Position numbers and translations under genes: made by a program. From Taxillus chinensis (lineage: Eukaryota > Streptophyta > Magnoliopsida > Santalales > Loranthaceae): a stretch of 64,000 nucleotides of DNA. The notes below the pieces were generated by a model. It did no database searches. It saw nothing but the letters and a program-made list of their open reading frames with translations, and was not told the origin of the DNA. The stretch is from assembly GCA_023512835.1 (NCBI GenBank), contig CM042087.1:53857897-53921896 (forward strand), given 5' to 3'. Numbering within the stretch: position 1 is the stretch's first letter; each line of letters begins with the position of its first letter. Positions 23,930 through 34,517 of this stretch are shown here, in pieces.

Positions 23930-25464
23930 GAGAGTGGAAGCCGATGGAGTAGTTGGCGATGTTGCAGGTGCCGGCATTGTTGTTCGTGATGGTGGGACAG
24001 TCCTGAGTTCTTTGGTGGTTGTGCCTGAGTTGTACCAGCGTGTCCGGGAGGAACAGTTGGGTGACATTGAGTGTGAGGTTCTCCGTGCCCGTATTGAGGC
24101 TGGGGAGCTATCAGAGGACTGGACAGAGGGTCCTGAGCATGAGTTGTCATTTCAGGGACGGTTGGCAGTGGCTTCTTCCCTCAGGGATAAGGTGATGAGG
24201 GAGTTTCACCAATCTAGAGTTGCTGTGCATCCAGGGGGTACGAAGATGTACCATGCACTTCGGGGACATTTTTGGTGGCCTGGGATGAAACGCGATGTGG
24301 CTGCCTTTGTTTCGCGGTGCCTCACCTTGCACAGGTGAAGGCCGAGCATCACGGCCGGCGGGGCATGTTCCGACCCTTGCCTATAGCGGAGTGGAAGTGG
24401 GACCACATAGCGATGGATTTTGTGACTGGTCTTCCACCCACCACAGGGAGGAAAGATATGATTTGGGTGATTGTGGATCGACTCACAAAGTCGGCCCATT
24501 TCCTGGCTGTTCGCGAGCGGGACTCCATTGGGACCTTGAGTCAGCTGTACATGAACGAGATTGTGAGACTGCATGGAGTACCATCATCGGTTGTCTCTGA
24601 CCGGGATTCGAGGTTCACCTCCCGTTTTTGGGCAGGTTTGCAGGAGGCTATGGGGACCAAGCTTCACTTGAGTACAGCCTTTCACCCCGAGACCGACGGT
24701 CGACGGAGAGGACGAATCGGACTTTGGAGGACATGTTACGGGCCTGTGTGTTAGATTTTGGGGGTTCGTGGGCAACTCACCTTCCTTTGGTGGAGTTTGC
24801 CTACAATAACGCTTATCAGGCATCCATTGGGATGGCTCCTTTTGAGGCGTTGTATGGGCGGCCGTGTCGATCACCTTTGTGTTGGACCGAGGTGGGGGAG
24901 ACAGCTCTCTTGGGACCGCGGTTGGTTCAAGAGGCTACCGAGAAGGTTAAGTTGATTCGACAGCAGTTGTTATCAGCTCAGAGTCGGCAGAAATCTTATG
25001 CGGATCAGCGGCGGCGACCTTTGGAGTTTTCTGTTGGTGATCATGTGTTTCTTCGTGTTTCCCCACGTCGTGGACATCGACGGTTTGGGCGAGGTTCCAA
25101 GCTATCTCCACGGTTTATTGGTCCTTTTGAGATTCTGGATCGTGTAGGGCCTGTGGCCTACCGGTTAGCGTTACCACCGCGGCTGAGTCGAGTGCACAAC
25201 GTGTTTCACGTGTCCCAGTTGAGGAAGTATCACCCTGACCCCACTCATGTCATCGATTGGGGGACATTGGACATTGAGGATGACATGTCCGTTGTTGAGG
25301 CCCCTATTCGTATCCTAGATCGGCGCGAGAAGCTTTTGCGTGGTCGTGCTATTCCTTTGGTTCGCGTGTTGTGGCAGCACCGTGGCATTGAGGAGGAGAC
25401 ATGGGAACGTGAGTCCGTGATGCGTGAGCAGCACCCAGACTTGTTCGGAGACGAACAATCTTAA
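23930..25464 (+). pseudogene. pol: Integrase with C-terminal chromodomain, Tekay-type pol
   Basis: The zinc-binding part (HQSRVAVHPGG, HALRGHFWWPGMKRD, CLTL) is near 24200-24330. A frameshift near 24332 precedes the core: WDHIAMDFVTGLP (Asp), VVSDRDSRFTSRFW (Asp) and FHPETDG, with the catalytic Glu in the next frame (TERTNRTLEDM). The second frameshift (24701-24702) is a CG where CAG is expected. The last frame carries the GPF-type motif SPRFIGPFEILDRVGPVAYR, VHNVFHVSQLRKY and a chromodomain-like end (ILDRREKLLRGR, RVLWQHRGIEEETWE) before TAA at 25464. Chromodomains can steer integration to particular chromatin. Confidence 0.93.
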
Positions 25465-25793
25465 GCGTGGGAGGTGGCTGTTGGCCAAGGGATAGTGATG
25501 TGTTTTCTTGTATTAGTTGTGTACAATTTGGTGTATTTGTATTGTCTTTTGCAGACATGTGTTCTTATTTGTGATGTGTTTTGAGATGTGTATTCGTGAC
25601 ATGCGGCCATGTGTTATGTGCATTATTGTGGTTATGGATTATGGTGGTACCTTGTTATGTGCTGTTATGTGTTGTGCGCGGTGTATGACCCGTTTGGGTG
25701 TTGTGGATCGCCGTGTGGCAAATGGGTAGCTTGTGTTTGCTTTCCTCGTATGTCATTTCTTTTCGAGGACGAAAAGTCTTAAGGGGGAGAGGA
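25465..25793 (+). other. 3' untranslated region and polypurine tract of the Tekay-type element
   Basis: About 330 bp between the stop codon and the 3' LTR without a further gene. The purine-rich AAGGGGGAGAGGA at 25781-25793 directly precedes the LTR and is the likely plus-strand primer. Confidence 0.85.
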
Positions 25794-27485
25794 TGTAAGG
25801 ACCCGTACCTTGAGTTAGTCACAGTTTTGCCTTCTGAGTAGAGTTTTTCTAGATTTTGACCTAGTGAATGGACTCCAATGAATTCACGTGCAAAAGGAAA
25901 GATGCTTAGAATGATGTCCTCTATCTACCACAGAAGTTTCAGGCCAAACGGACGTGTATGTGAGGTGCACGTGAATTGGGTCCATTTCACGTACAAGTGT
26001 GGTTGTCTTCTACATGATGCAAGGAAGCTAGGGGTGAAGTTTGAGCGCATTTGGAGTGCATTTGGAGTTGCACGTGAATTGGGGAATTCACGTGCAAATT
26101 GGCGTGCAGCCATATTTTTGCATGGTTCCCTTGGTTTTGACATTCTAATGATCTTTCTCCAAAGGTCCATGTTGAAATTCTGAGTATTTTGGCCTATATG
26201 GGTGCGGAAAGGTGCTAACTTGTGTGATCAAAACTACGTCGTTTTGATCCTGGGATTCACTTAATCAAAACTACGTCGTTTTGATGTTGTGTTGTCTATA
26301 TAAGGAGGAGAAGCCCCTCTGTTTTAGGGTTAGGGTTTGTTGCTCCACCAGCCGTCACAGAGAGAGAGAGGGAAGGAGAGCTCCTGGTTGCTGCCGGGCG
26401 TCTTGCGTGGGTGGTCGGTGCTTCGTGGGTGGACGGCGTTCGACGTGTGATCGGGACATTTCTGTGTTGTTGCGTTTTACTTGAGGTAGGGGTTCTGTTC
26501 TTTCTAAATCCTCCTCTGTCCTAGGGTTCTAGGGCAGATTATGGGTTATATCTGTTATATATACATATGTAATCCATATAGGTGTGATCTCCTATATGGA
26601 TGTTGGCCTTCAATGGCAGTTTTTGGTGTATTCTGGTGTTGGATGGTGTGCATATTAAGTGTTCGATAAAATGCCTGTGTGGATATGTCCGTGAATATGC
26701 CTAGTATGTGTTTGATTTTATGCCTGATGGGTCAGTGCGAACTAAGTGGTTGGTATTATGCCTGTGAAAGTGTGTATGCTACGTGTTTGGTTTAATGCCT
26801 GTGTGACCTTGTATCTTGTGCTTGTGGAACCCGGTGGCCGTGGAAGCCCGGACTGGAAATGTTAGCTTTGTGTGGCTAAGCCTATATGGCCGTGGATATG
26901 TTAGCTTTGTGTGGCTAAGCCTGAGAGGTCAGTGGATATGTTAGCCCGTGTGGCTAAGCCTGAGTGGTCAGTGGATATGTTAGCCCGTGTGGCTAAGCCT
27001 GAGTGGTCAGGATTTGTTAGCCTATGTGGCTAAGCCTGTATGGTGTGGATAGGTGTGTGCCTTGTGAATGTGGAATACTACTTGTTTACATTTTATTGTC
27101 ACTACACCGCACCCGTACACACTCATGTACACGCTAGGAGCATGGGATGGGTTGGGGAGACATGATCCCTACTGAGCTGTGGTTGCTCACCCCTCCCTCT
27201 ATGTTGTGTTTTCTTTCAGGAACATACAGGCGTTAGGTGGGACCCCAAGGTGGAAGACCATATTTACTTTACTGTCTACCATTTATGTTGTTTTTTTTAT
27301 GGGAACTGATGTAACCCCAGTGGGGATGGATTGAAAAGAGGACTTTGTTGTAATAAAGACTGGTTTGGTTTGTGGATGTTTAAAATGTAATATTCTTGAT
27401 TTGTATCCTAACCCCTTTGCCCTCCGTGTGGGTAAAAGGGGAGTCACGTGCCGGTTTCCTCGGGTTTGAAATCCGGGGCGTGACA
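25794..27485 (+). repeat. 3' LTR of the Tekay-type element
   Basis: 1692 bp, TGTAAGGACCCG to GGGGCGTGACA, followed by the TSD GCCAT at 27486-27490. It has five copies of the 37-bp repeat. In three of them TCAG or a deletion stands where the 5' LTR has CTG (near 26933, 26970, 27007 and 27044). Confidence 0.95.
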
Positions 27486-28221
27486 GCCATCAAGACCTTT
27501 TACTCATACAGAGTAAGGAACTTATCCGGAGTAAGCAACCATTGACACGGAGTATGGATCCGAGCTTCATTAACACGAAGTAAAGAATTTTATGTCGGAT
27601 TAAGAAGACACTACTTCACTATATCAGCTTCGCATTTAAAGTTATCAGCTCGCTATGTCCCGATGTAAAAAAAGACCAAAAAGACCAGTTGAATATCTAA
27701 GTTGTCTTACGTGTGGATCACACAGAGATGTGGATAGAGCCTTAAATGCACTTGAGATCATGCGAAGTAATTCAATGTTTAAAGACCCAAGATTTTGAGC
27801 ACCACATTCGCAGCAATTAAAGCAGAGACATTTCCAAGAAGAATTCAATGCTACACGGTGCTCGGAAGATCATGTTCCAAGAATTTTTTTCAACGGATAT
27901 CTATATATATATCATGACTTGTATATTTTCATATGCACGTACATGTACAAGAGCTCTTAGAGTTTTGATTGGCTAGTGTGTGAGTAATTGTAAAACAGAG
28001 TGCAAGAGAGTTTTCAATAGATCGAAAAGCTTCATTAGCTTTAATCTGCTACTATTTTGTTGTAATTATCTTTTGATAATAAAACAGAATATTTCCACTA
28101 TCTAGTTATCTTCCGCACTGATTTTATCGTTTAACCATATAAGTGTTGTGCTGGAAAAGAAGAAAAGTTTTCGATAAGAGCCTATTCACCCCTCTCTAGG
28201 CTTCCAGGGACCAACAGTTTT

Positions 28222-29215
28222 TTTGTTTTTTGTTGTTTTTAATTATTTTTTTGTTTAGCTAATAAAAAATTTAAACACATCAAAATAAATTTGTGACATC
28301 CACAAATAAAATAAAAATAATAACTCACTCTTTTTTTGCATGCCTCCTTTTTTTGCATTCACTTTTTCTCTCTCTCATTTTTTAATTCATTTTTTTACTT
28401 GCTATTACATATTACAACTTTGTATAAAAATAAAAAAATAAAGAAAAACAATAATAGAAAGAAACAAAAAATACAATACAATAATTACAAAAAAGTAAAA
28501 TGAGAATTGATTAAGACAATGAAAGAAAAATATGAACAAACTTTGTCTTCGACTTGGGGCTCTGGTAGTAGCAATGTTGGCGGGAAAGCGTGACTCCAAA
28601 AACTGGTCAATTGGAATTGGTCTGGAAGTACTTCAAATACTGCTGGTCGAAACTGCAAATGAACCTATTTTTTATTTTATATATATAGAGAGAGACTGTA
28701 GACGCAATGGATACAAGAGATCAATTGTTGTATTTTCGTGGGAATTCGAGATGAAGAAAAAAAGGGAAAGAAAAAGATATGATTAAGGAAGTAGAGAAGT
28801 TTTCGGAAGTTTAGACGTGAGCGAGGAGCAAGTTTGCAGGAGCTGGAGAAGAAATGAGTGTGATGAGAGTTGGGAGAGAGTAATGGTATTTTTTTTTCTT
28901 TTTGTTTTGTTTTATGAATGAGGGGGCTGGGTGAGAGTGTACAAAATGGCAACAGTTTTTTCAGGGCCAAAAGATTCATCAGGGTGTTCTCTCTCTCTTT
29001 TATTTTTTGCTAGGGAAGGACTTCTTTTTAATGTCATTGGATATAACATCATTATTGCTGCATTTATTGCTATATTATTAATGATAATAATTTTTATTTT
29101 TAAATTCCATCTATTGTCGGGTGAACTGACAATTTATGATTATTTTTTATTGTTTTTGTATGAGCACATGTGACCGACAGGGATTGAAAAACATCTTTGA
29201 TAAATGGCCAGCTAA
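28222..29215. other. AT-rich spacer, no gene seen
   Basis: No motif, domain or exon structure is recognisable. Short open frames at 28532-28786 and 28677-28979 face each other across the same low-complexity DNA and show no family signature. Confidence 0.5.
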
Positions 29216-29219
29216 TAAA

Positions 29220-30769
29220 AATGCATCTTGTGACTACATAGGGGAGAGGCCACGGATATAAGGCCAAATAGCGAGGGTCAAAGATCTAAGGGTCGAAGGT
29301 CGGCAGGATCAAAGTGTCGGCCAAGTCGAAGGTCGAAGGTCTACGGGTTGAAGAATCAAAGGGTCAAATGTCAACCCTCGAAGACTCAAAAGCTTCGGGG
29401 CTTCAAACCTTCGATTCTTCGAAGCTTTTAATTACCCTTTTACCCCCACCAAAAATACCAAATTGGGACACTTTATGGGTTTGATTTGGGAAGACCCGTA
29501 TTTGCCTAAATTGGTATTTTAGAGAATCCCGCATGGTCACATTTTTGGGCCATTTGACCATGGGCATTGACTGTCTTTTGACAAGTTTGACTTTTTCCAA
29601 CGAAAATTATTTTGACCATAACATTTTTGTTTTAAGTCGGAATTGAAGACGATCAAATGTTTTAGTCTCCAAATTTCATCCTCTATCACCTAGTGTTGGC
29701 TTTTGGGCACTTCATTGTCTTGTAACAGAGGTTATCAATTTTGGGTTTCCTTGTCTGTGTCATAGTGTATCCATCTTGTATAAATTGGGGTTTAACATCA
29801 ACTCCAAACCTGAAACCTACTCCTTGGTAATGGGGGATCTTGATGGACCTGTTCAACGAGATATATGGCATGGGAAGATAGATATAAAATTTACAAAAGG
29901 TTAGTATGTCTAACCCGAACAAAATGGGGTCCAACAGTATAGATACGGTTATGGGGTTATAACCTCATAGCGTTCGGAGGTTTCGATTGTAGGGTTTTGT
30001 TGGTTTGATTAGCTGGTCAACCAAGGTACCATCTAGGGCTCGCTAAAGGCTAAGGTCCCCTACATGGCTGGTTGAGAGCAGAAGGTCCCACTAGTGGCTA
30101 GCTTTTTATGTCGTGTTCCCACTGTGGCGAGCAGGTTGTAAAAGCCTTGCCCTGTGCTGATTAGCTAAGAACAGGAGATGGTGTTTGTTTGCTATGAATT
30201 GCTTGTACTGGTTTGATTGTGTGGACATAGTGTGTTTATACTTTCATTAGTATTGCATAGAACACTGTTGTATGGACATTGTTGTGCGGTTATGCATTCA
30301 CTTGAAATGTAGCGGTCTTCACTGGCACAAGTATACACGAGTAGAATGTTGTAGGTTACTTATTGAACCTTTGTGCTCACCCTATGTTATTGTCTTGGCT
30401 TTCAGGTTTAGGTAGGAGGTAGCCTTAGGGTTTGCAATCAAGTAGTTCGAGTAGATCGGACCTCATTGATGTATAGGACTCTATGTCCATTTTGATTATT
30501 TTGTTTTCTTCTATATTTTCTTTTCAGACATGGGTTCGTGGTTGTTGTACTAATTGACTTATGATATGTATGCTATGGTTTGATGATAATACATTTAGTC
30601 GCATACTTTTTGGTGTATAAGAATACCTGTGTATGATTATACAAGTGCATTCTGGACAGCACCTGCGGTGTACCCCTTTCGGTGTTAGTCACCAACCCTT
30701 TACCCTTGGGTGCAGGAAGGGGGTAGTTACATGCTCGGTTCCGGGTCTCCTAGAGCTAGGGTTGTGACA
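29220..30769 (+). mobile_element. Gypsy-type LTR remnant (probable solo LTR), left end uncertain
   Basis: The right part follows the layout of the Tekay-type LTR: a TTTGTGCTCACCCTATG block, TTTCAGGTTTAGGTAGG, CTTGGGTGCAGGAAGGGGG, then TCGGTTCCGGGTCTCC and a GGTTGTGACA end at 30769. The left part (29270-29420) has many GGTCGAAGG/GGTCAAAGG words like other LTR U3 regions here. No primer site follows and I found no target duplication, so the element is a solo LTR or truncated. A possible start is TGTGACTACATAGGGG near 29228. Confidence 0.6.
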
Positions 30770-30919
30770 ACTTAAGAAGGTTAATGTGATGATTTAACCT
30801 AGATCTAACAGTGGAGATCTTTCTGGAGGAAGAGATCAAGGGCTAGCAATTTGGATGCTGATCCTAAGGGTTTTTGAAGACATAATCTGACTTTTGATCC
30901 AAAAAATGTATGTGAAGAG

Positions 30920-30920
<1 letters not shown>

Positions 30921-30984
<64 letters not shown>
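30921..30984. repeat. Compound (TA)n(GA)n microsatellite
   Basis: TA repeats to about 30954 pass into GA repeats to 30984. Confidence 0.95.
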
Positions 30985-30986
<2 letters not shown>

Positions 30987-31519
30987 CAAAGCATGAAGAT
31001 TGATATATTATGAGATTGAAAATCTTTGTAGGCTAACATCATACAAGACTTAGATATAGTCTATGTTTGTGAGATCTAATCATTGAGGAGGAAGAACCCT
31101 AGTTATTCATCAGGATATTAGAGGTTAATAAAGAGTCGGATTCAACAATGTGGTTAGTAGATCTGTACCAGTCTTGTTGGAATTTCCATCTTATTTTTTA
31201 TATTGTAATACCAGAACAATGACGTTTAGTTGATTATTGTGTAAATTGTAATCAAGTAGTGAACCCTAAAAATTGTAAAGGCAATGAGTTATTTCTAAAC
31301 CGCATAGTAGAGATTCTATAGTTATTGTATTGTTGATCATATTGTGCATATAACTCTACATATTATAGGGTGAAACACGTATATCTTGTGTTCATGTGTT
31401 TATTGTTTGTTTTCTTTGTGGGTGCAAATTAAATTGGCTAGGAAGAGATAAACTTGCTTATTAAAAAAGAAAAAGAAAATTTAAACAAGGCATTGATTCA
31501 CACCCCCCCCCCTTTAGTG

Positions 31520-31720
31520 TACTTGAGAATTTCAGTTACGTTCCCAATTCCAGAGGACTGGAACCAAGCATGCGACTTTCCCATATCAACACTCAAAGGG
31601 TTAAAGGATTGTAACACGCACCTAAGGGAAACATACAATGGGTGTTGCCTCATTTTCCATTTACAATAATTCAATATGAGTATAGAAGTACTTTTCCAAA
31701 TGATATGCAAAATAATTCAA
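31520..31720 (-). mobile_element. Gypsy LTR end fragment, reverse orientation
   Basis: On the minus strand GATATGGGAAAGTCGCATGC, GGTTCCAGTCCTCTGGAATT and GGGAACGTAAC resemble the LTR end at 39.51-39.57 kb (GGCATGGGAAAGTCACGTG, GGTTCTCTGGAATCGGGGAT). It is a diverged fragment of that family with no coding part. Confidence 0.55.
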
Positions 31721-31839
31721 AACATCATACCATGTTATTATTTCACAAATACTAGTTAGTACATTACAACTATTCACATAGCCTTGTCTTGGAAAAATAC
31801 TCAAAGTAGAACAAATATCAAATAAATCAAGTTCATACT

Positions 31840-32359
31840 AGTAGGATAATGTTATATAAAGTAATATGTAATCTTAATTATGTAAAGACTATTTCTAATT
31901 AATTAAAATATATATTTTATTTAAGTATTTATTAGATTGCATTCTTATACTTTCTCATGTGGCTGAGCATCATGACATCTCATTACCTATTGAAGTCTAT
32001 TACTGAGTATGTGTGAGACGTACAATAGACCCATTAACTAGAGTAAGTATAAAATTGGTTTTTAATCAGTGAATGGAGTTTGAGATGCTCTATTCTGATA
32101 AGATTGTGGTATGGATCATTTCCATAGTAGGAGTGATATAATCTAGAATCATTGTAAATAGTTTATAAATAGTAGCACTAATATGTACTTATACATATTG
32201 AATAAAACTATGATAGAATAAGTTATTCAACTCATATCCGTAGCGTTGTATGAAGAACTTTATATTCTATCGTTGGATGATTGATTTATGGATTGATCTT
32301 AATCTAGATCATTTGATTAACTTATATCTATAATTTATGTTTTTTGACTTATTAATGAG
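31840..32359 (+). mobile_element. Copia LTR fragment, same family as the nested element, opposite orientation
   Basis: The sequence is the reverse complement of the last roughly 520 bp of the copia LTR as it lies at 23587 back to about 23055. It begins TAGGATAATG, where the intact LTR has TGTTGGGATAGTG, and ends at GACTTATTAATGAG, where a Tat-type LTR begins at 32360. It is more diverged than the LTRs of the intact element, so it is an older copy that the Tat-type element cut. Confidence 0.85.
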
Positions 32360-32754
32360 TGTTGAACCCCATTTTGACCAGGTGAGATCACAATCATACT
32401 CGGCAAAAGACCATAAGACTAAGGACTACTTTGTGAGACCTTAAAATCCCCAAGGCAAGCACTGAGTGATAGAGAATGAAATTTGGAGAACAATGCACTT
32501 GGCTATGTATAATTCCGAGTTAAAATAAAGAAGTTATGGCTAAAACAATTTTCGTCAAGAAAAATCAAATCCAGAGTATCGTGGTCAAATCCGAATCATT
32601 GTGGTAAATGGTCAAATCTGGAGCATTGTGGTCAAATTCGGAGCATCATGGTCAAATTTGGAGTATTGTGGTGAAATTCGAATCATCTTGGTCAAATATG
32701 GATCATCGTGGTCAAATTCGAAACATTTGATCCTTGTACTGAGACTTTAATGAT

Positions 32755-32905
32755 CCAAAATAAGCTTCCATCATACAAAATAAGCTTCCATAATTTGGAA
32801 TAAGCTTCTATGATATGGAATAAGCTTCCAAACATTTGGAATAAGCTTTAATGATATGGAATAAGCTTCTAATCATTTTGAATAAGCTTTAATAATACGG
32901 AATAA
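32755..32905 (+). repeat. Short tandem repeat with AATAAGCTT
   Basis: Seven copies of a roughly 20-25-bp unit built on GGAATAAGCTTCCATGATAT-like words, each with a HindIII-type AAGCTT, inside the first partial Tat-like LTR. Confidence 0.85.
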
Positions 32906-33839
32906 TCCTAGATCCAAAGGTCAAACTTGGTAAAATTCGGAATACTCAATGTTGTACCCCATTTTGACCGGGTTAGATCGCAACCGTACTTGGCAAGGGA
33001 ACACTAAGTGATAGAGGATGACATTCGGAGAATAACGCACTTGACCACACTTGATTCCGAGGAGAAATGAAATGACTATGACAAAAGTACCAAGTTGAAT
33101 TGGACAATCGGTGGGCAGCCCACTATTTTATTAATAACTTCCCTGATACTTGTCGTAATCCAACAAAGTCAATTGCATTGATTAGATAACATCTTTATCT
33201 ATCATTTTCAATTGGTTTGAAAATATTCTGGGCTGTATTCAATTAGTTATGATTTTTCAAAGTTGGCAATCAAACCTTATACAAATTTGGGAGAGACAGT
33301 TAGTGTGCAGCGCACTATTTTGCCAATAACTTTCTCAATACTTATTGGATCTGAATAAAGTTAATTACATTAGTTAGATAACATCTTTATCTATCATCTC
33401 CAATTGGTTTTAGGGTAATCCGAGTTCTGTGCAATTATCTATGAATTTTTGAATCGGACGGACAGAATGCTCATTTTATCATGTACCTTTGTGCGGTATT
33501 TCCCACTTTTCTCCTAAATGGCTGATCCTTTTGGAGTGATTCCACTTTCAGAAGATAGATAACAGAATTTCGAGCAAAACAAGACCAATTTGGCTCTAAT
33601 CTCTGTGGAGAAAGTTATGAATTTTTGAAGTTGCCCCAGAAATCTGCCAATTTTCCACGAATTTTGATTCTTCATATGCATGTTTGTCCCACATTGCCAG
33701 TTTTGCTTCTCCTTTGCCCAGTATATATACGAAGGCACTCTCCTTACACAGCAAGTGATAACAAGAGAGGCCTAAGGAAGCCCAAGTAAAGGCGCCACGT
33801 GGCGACCAAGCCCACACACGGAAATTTTTGGGGAAGCCA

Positions 33840-34517
33840 GAATCCGGTGGTCAAACTTGGTCAAATTCGGACTAAGCCCAAATCCGATGGTCAAAATTGG
33901 TCAAATCCGGACTAAGCCCAAATCCGGCGGTCAAACTTGGTCAAATCCGAGCTAAGCCCACTAATGCGGAATAAGGACCTACTGATGCGGAATAAGGCCA
34001 CTGATCCGGAGGTCAAACCTGGTCAAATCCGAGCTAAGCCCACTGATGCGGAATAAGGCCAGATCCGGAGGTCAAACCTGGTCAAATCCGAGCTAAGCCC
34101 ATTGATGCGGAATAAGGACCTATTGATGCGGAATAAGGCCAGATCTGGAGGTCAAACCTGGTCAAATCCGAGTTAAGCCCATTGATGCGGAATAAGCTCA
34201 TTAGTGCGGAATAAGGACCTATTGATGCTGAATAAGGCCACTGATCCGGAATAAGCCCAGATCCAGAGGTCAAACCTGGTCAAATCCGAGCTAAGCCCAT
34301 TGATGCGGAATAAGCTCATTAGTGCGGAATAAGGACCTATTGGTGCGGAATAAAGCCACTGATCTGGAATAAGCCCAGATCCGGAGGTCAAACCTGGTCA
34401 AATCCGAGCTAAGCCCATTGATGCGGAATAAGCTCATTAGTGCGGAATAAGGACCTATTGATGCGAAATAAGGCCACTGATCCGGAATAAGCCCAGATCC
34501 GGAGGTCAAACCTGGTC
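33840..34517 (+). repeat. 118-bp tandem repeat array in the Tat-like LTR
   Basis: The end of the array shows a clear 118-bp period (for example at 34173, 34291 and 34409). Each unit holds GGTCAAACCTGGTCAAATCC once and three to five shorter TGCGGAATAAGG-type words. Upstream units are shorter and more diverged. On the minus strand GGTCAA reads TTGACC, the WRKY-bound W-box core, so each unit carries two. Confidence 0.9.

Larger units (their letters stand above)
13891..23930 (+). pseudogene. pol: RNase H region of the Tekay-type pol, split by the copia insertion
   Basis: The first part, 13891-14012, reads TDKCQQAFETLKTRLT through YCDASRVG, which holds the first RNase H acidic residue. The second part, 23588-23930, continues [19 protein letters not shown], then [10 protein letters not shown] and [11 protein letters not shown]. 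Removing 14013-23587 and one GGTTT copy joins the two halves in frame through a Gly codon, which proves the insertion. A further 1-base shift follows near 23883-23890 (VGRR where VADAL is expected). The domain removes RNA from the RNA-DNA hybrid during reverse transcription. Confidence 0.93.
8960..27485 (+). mobile_element. Tekay/Del-type chromovirus (Ty3/gypsy), nearly complete, interrupted
   Basis: A full LTR retrotransposon with LTRs at 8960-10686 and 25794-27485, 5-bp duplications GCCAT at 8955-8959 and 27486-27490, a primer site at 10690-10701, a polypurine tract at 25781-25793, gag, and pol in the gypsy order PR-RT-RH-IN. A C-terminal chromodomain-like segment fits the Tekay lineage. 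Without the nested copia element it is about 8.9 kb. The frame is broken by nonsense codons and 1-base shifts, but the LTRs are very similar, so insertion is fairly recent. It inserted into the outer solo LTR and was later hit by the copia element at 14013. Confidence 0.95.
8393..28216. mobile_element. Solo LTR (outer host of the nest), split by the inner elements
   Basis: The LTR sequence is 8393-8959 joined to 27491-28216, about 1.29 kb once the inserted DNA is removed. It starts TGTTGGATCAAACCC and ends GGGACCAACA, giving the 6-bp terminal inverted repeat TGTTGG/CCAACA, and is flanked by GTTTT duplications. No internal region or second LTR is present, so it is best read as a solo LTR left by LTR-LTR recombination. 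Both halves hold degenerate short repeats with a CGGAATAAGGA or CGGAGTAAGG core (about 8500-8955 and 27520-27560). The end sequence CTATTCACCCCTCTCTAGGC resembles many plant copia LTR ends. The orientation is uncertain. Confidence 0.75.

Noticed and set aside
28532..28979. Opposing small open frames in AT-rich spacer
   Set aside because: No exon structure, no motif, strong composition bias.
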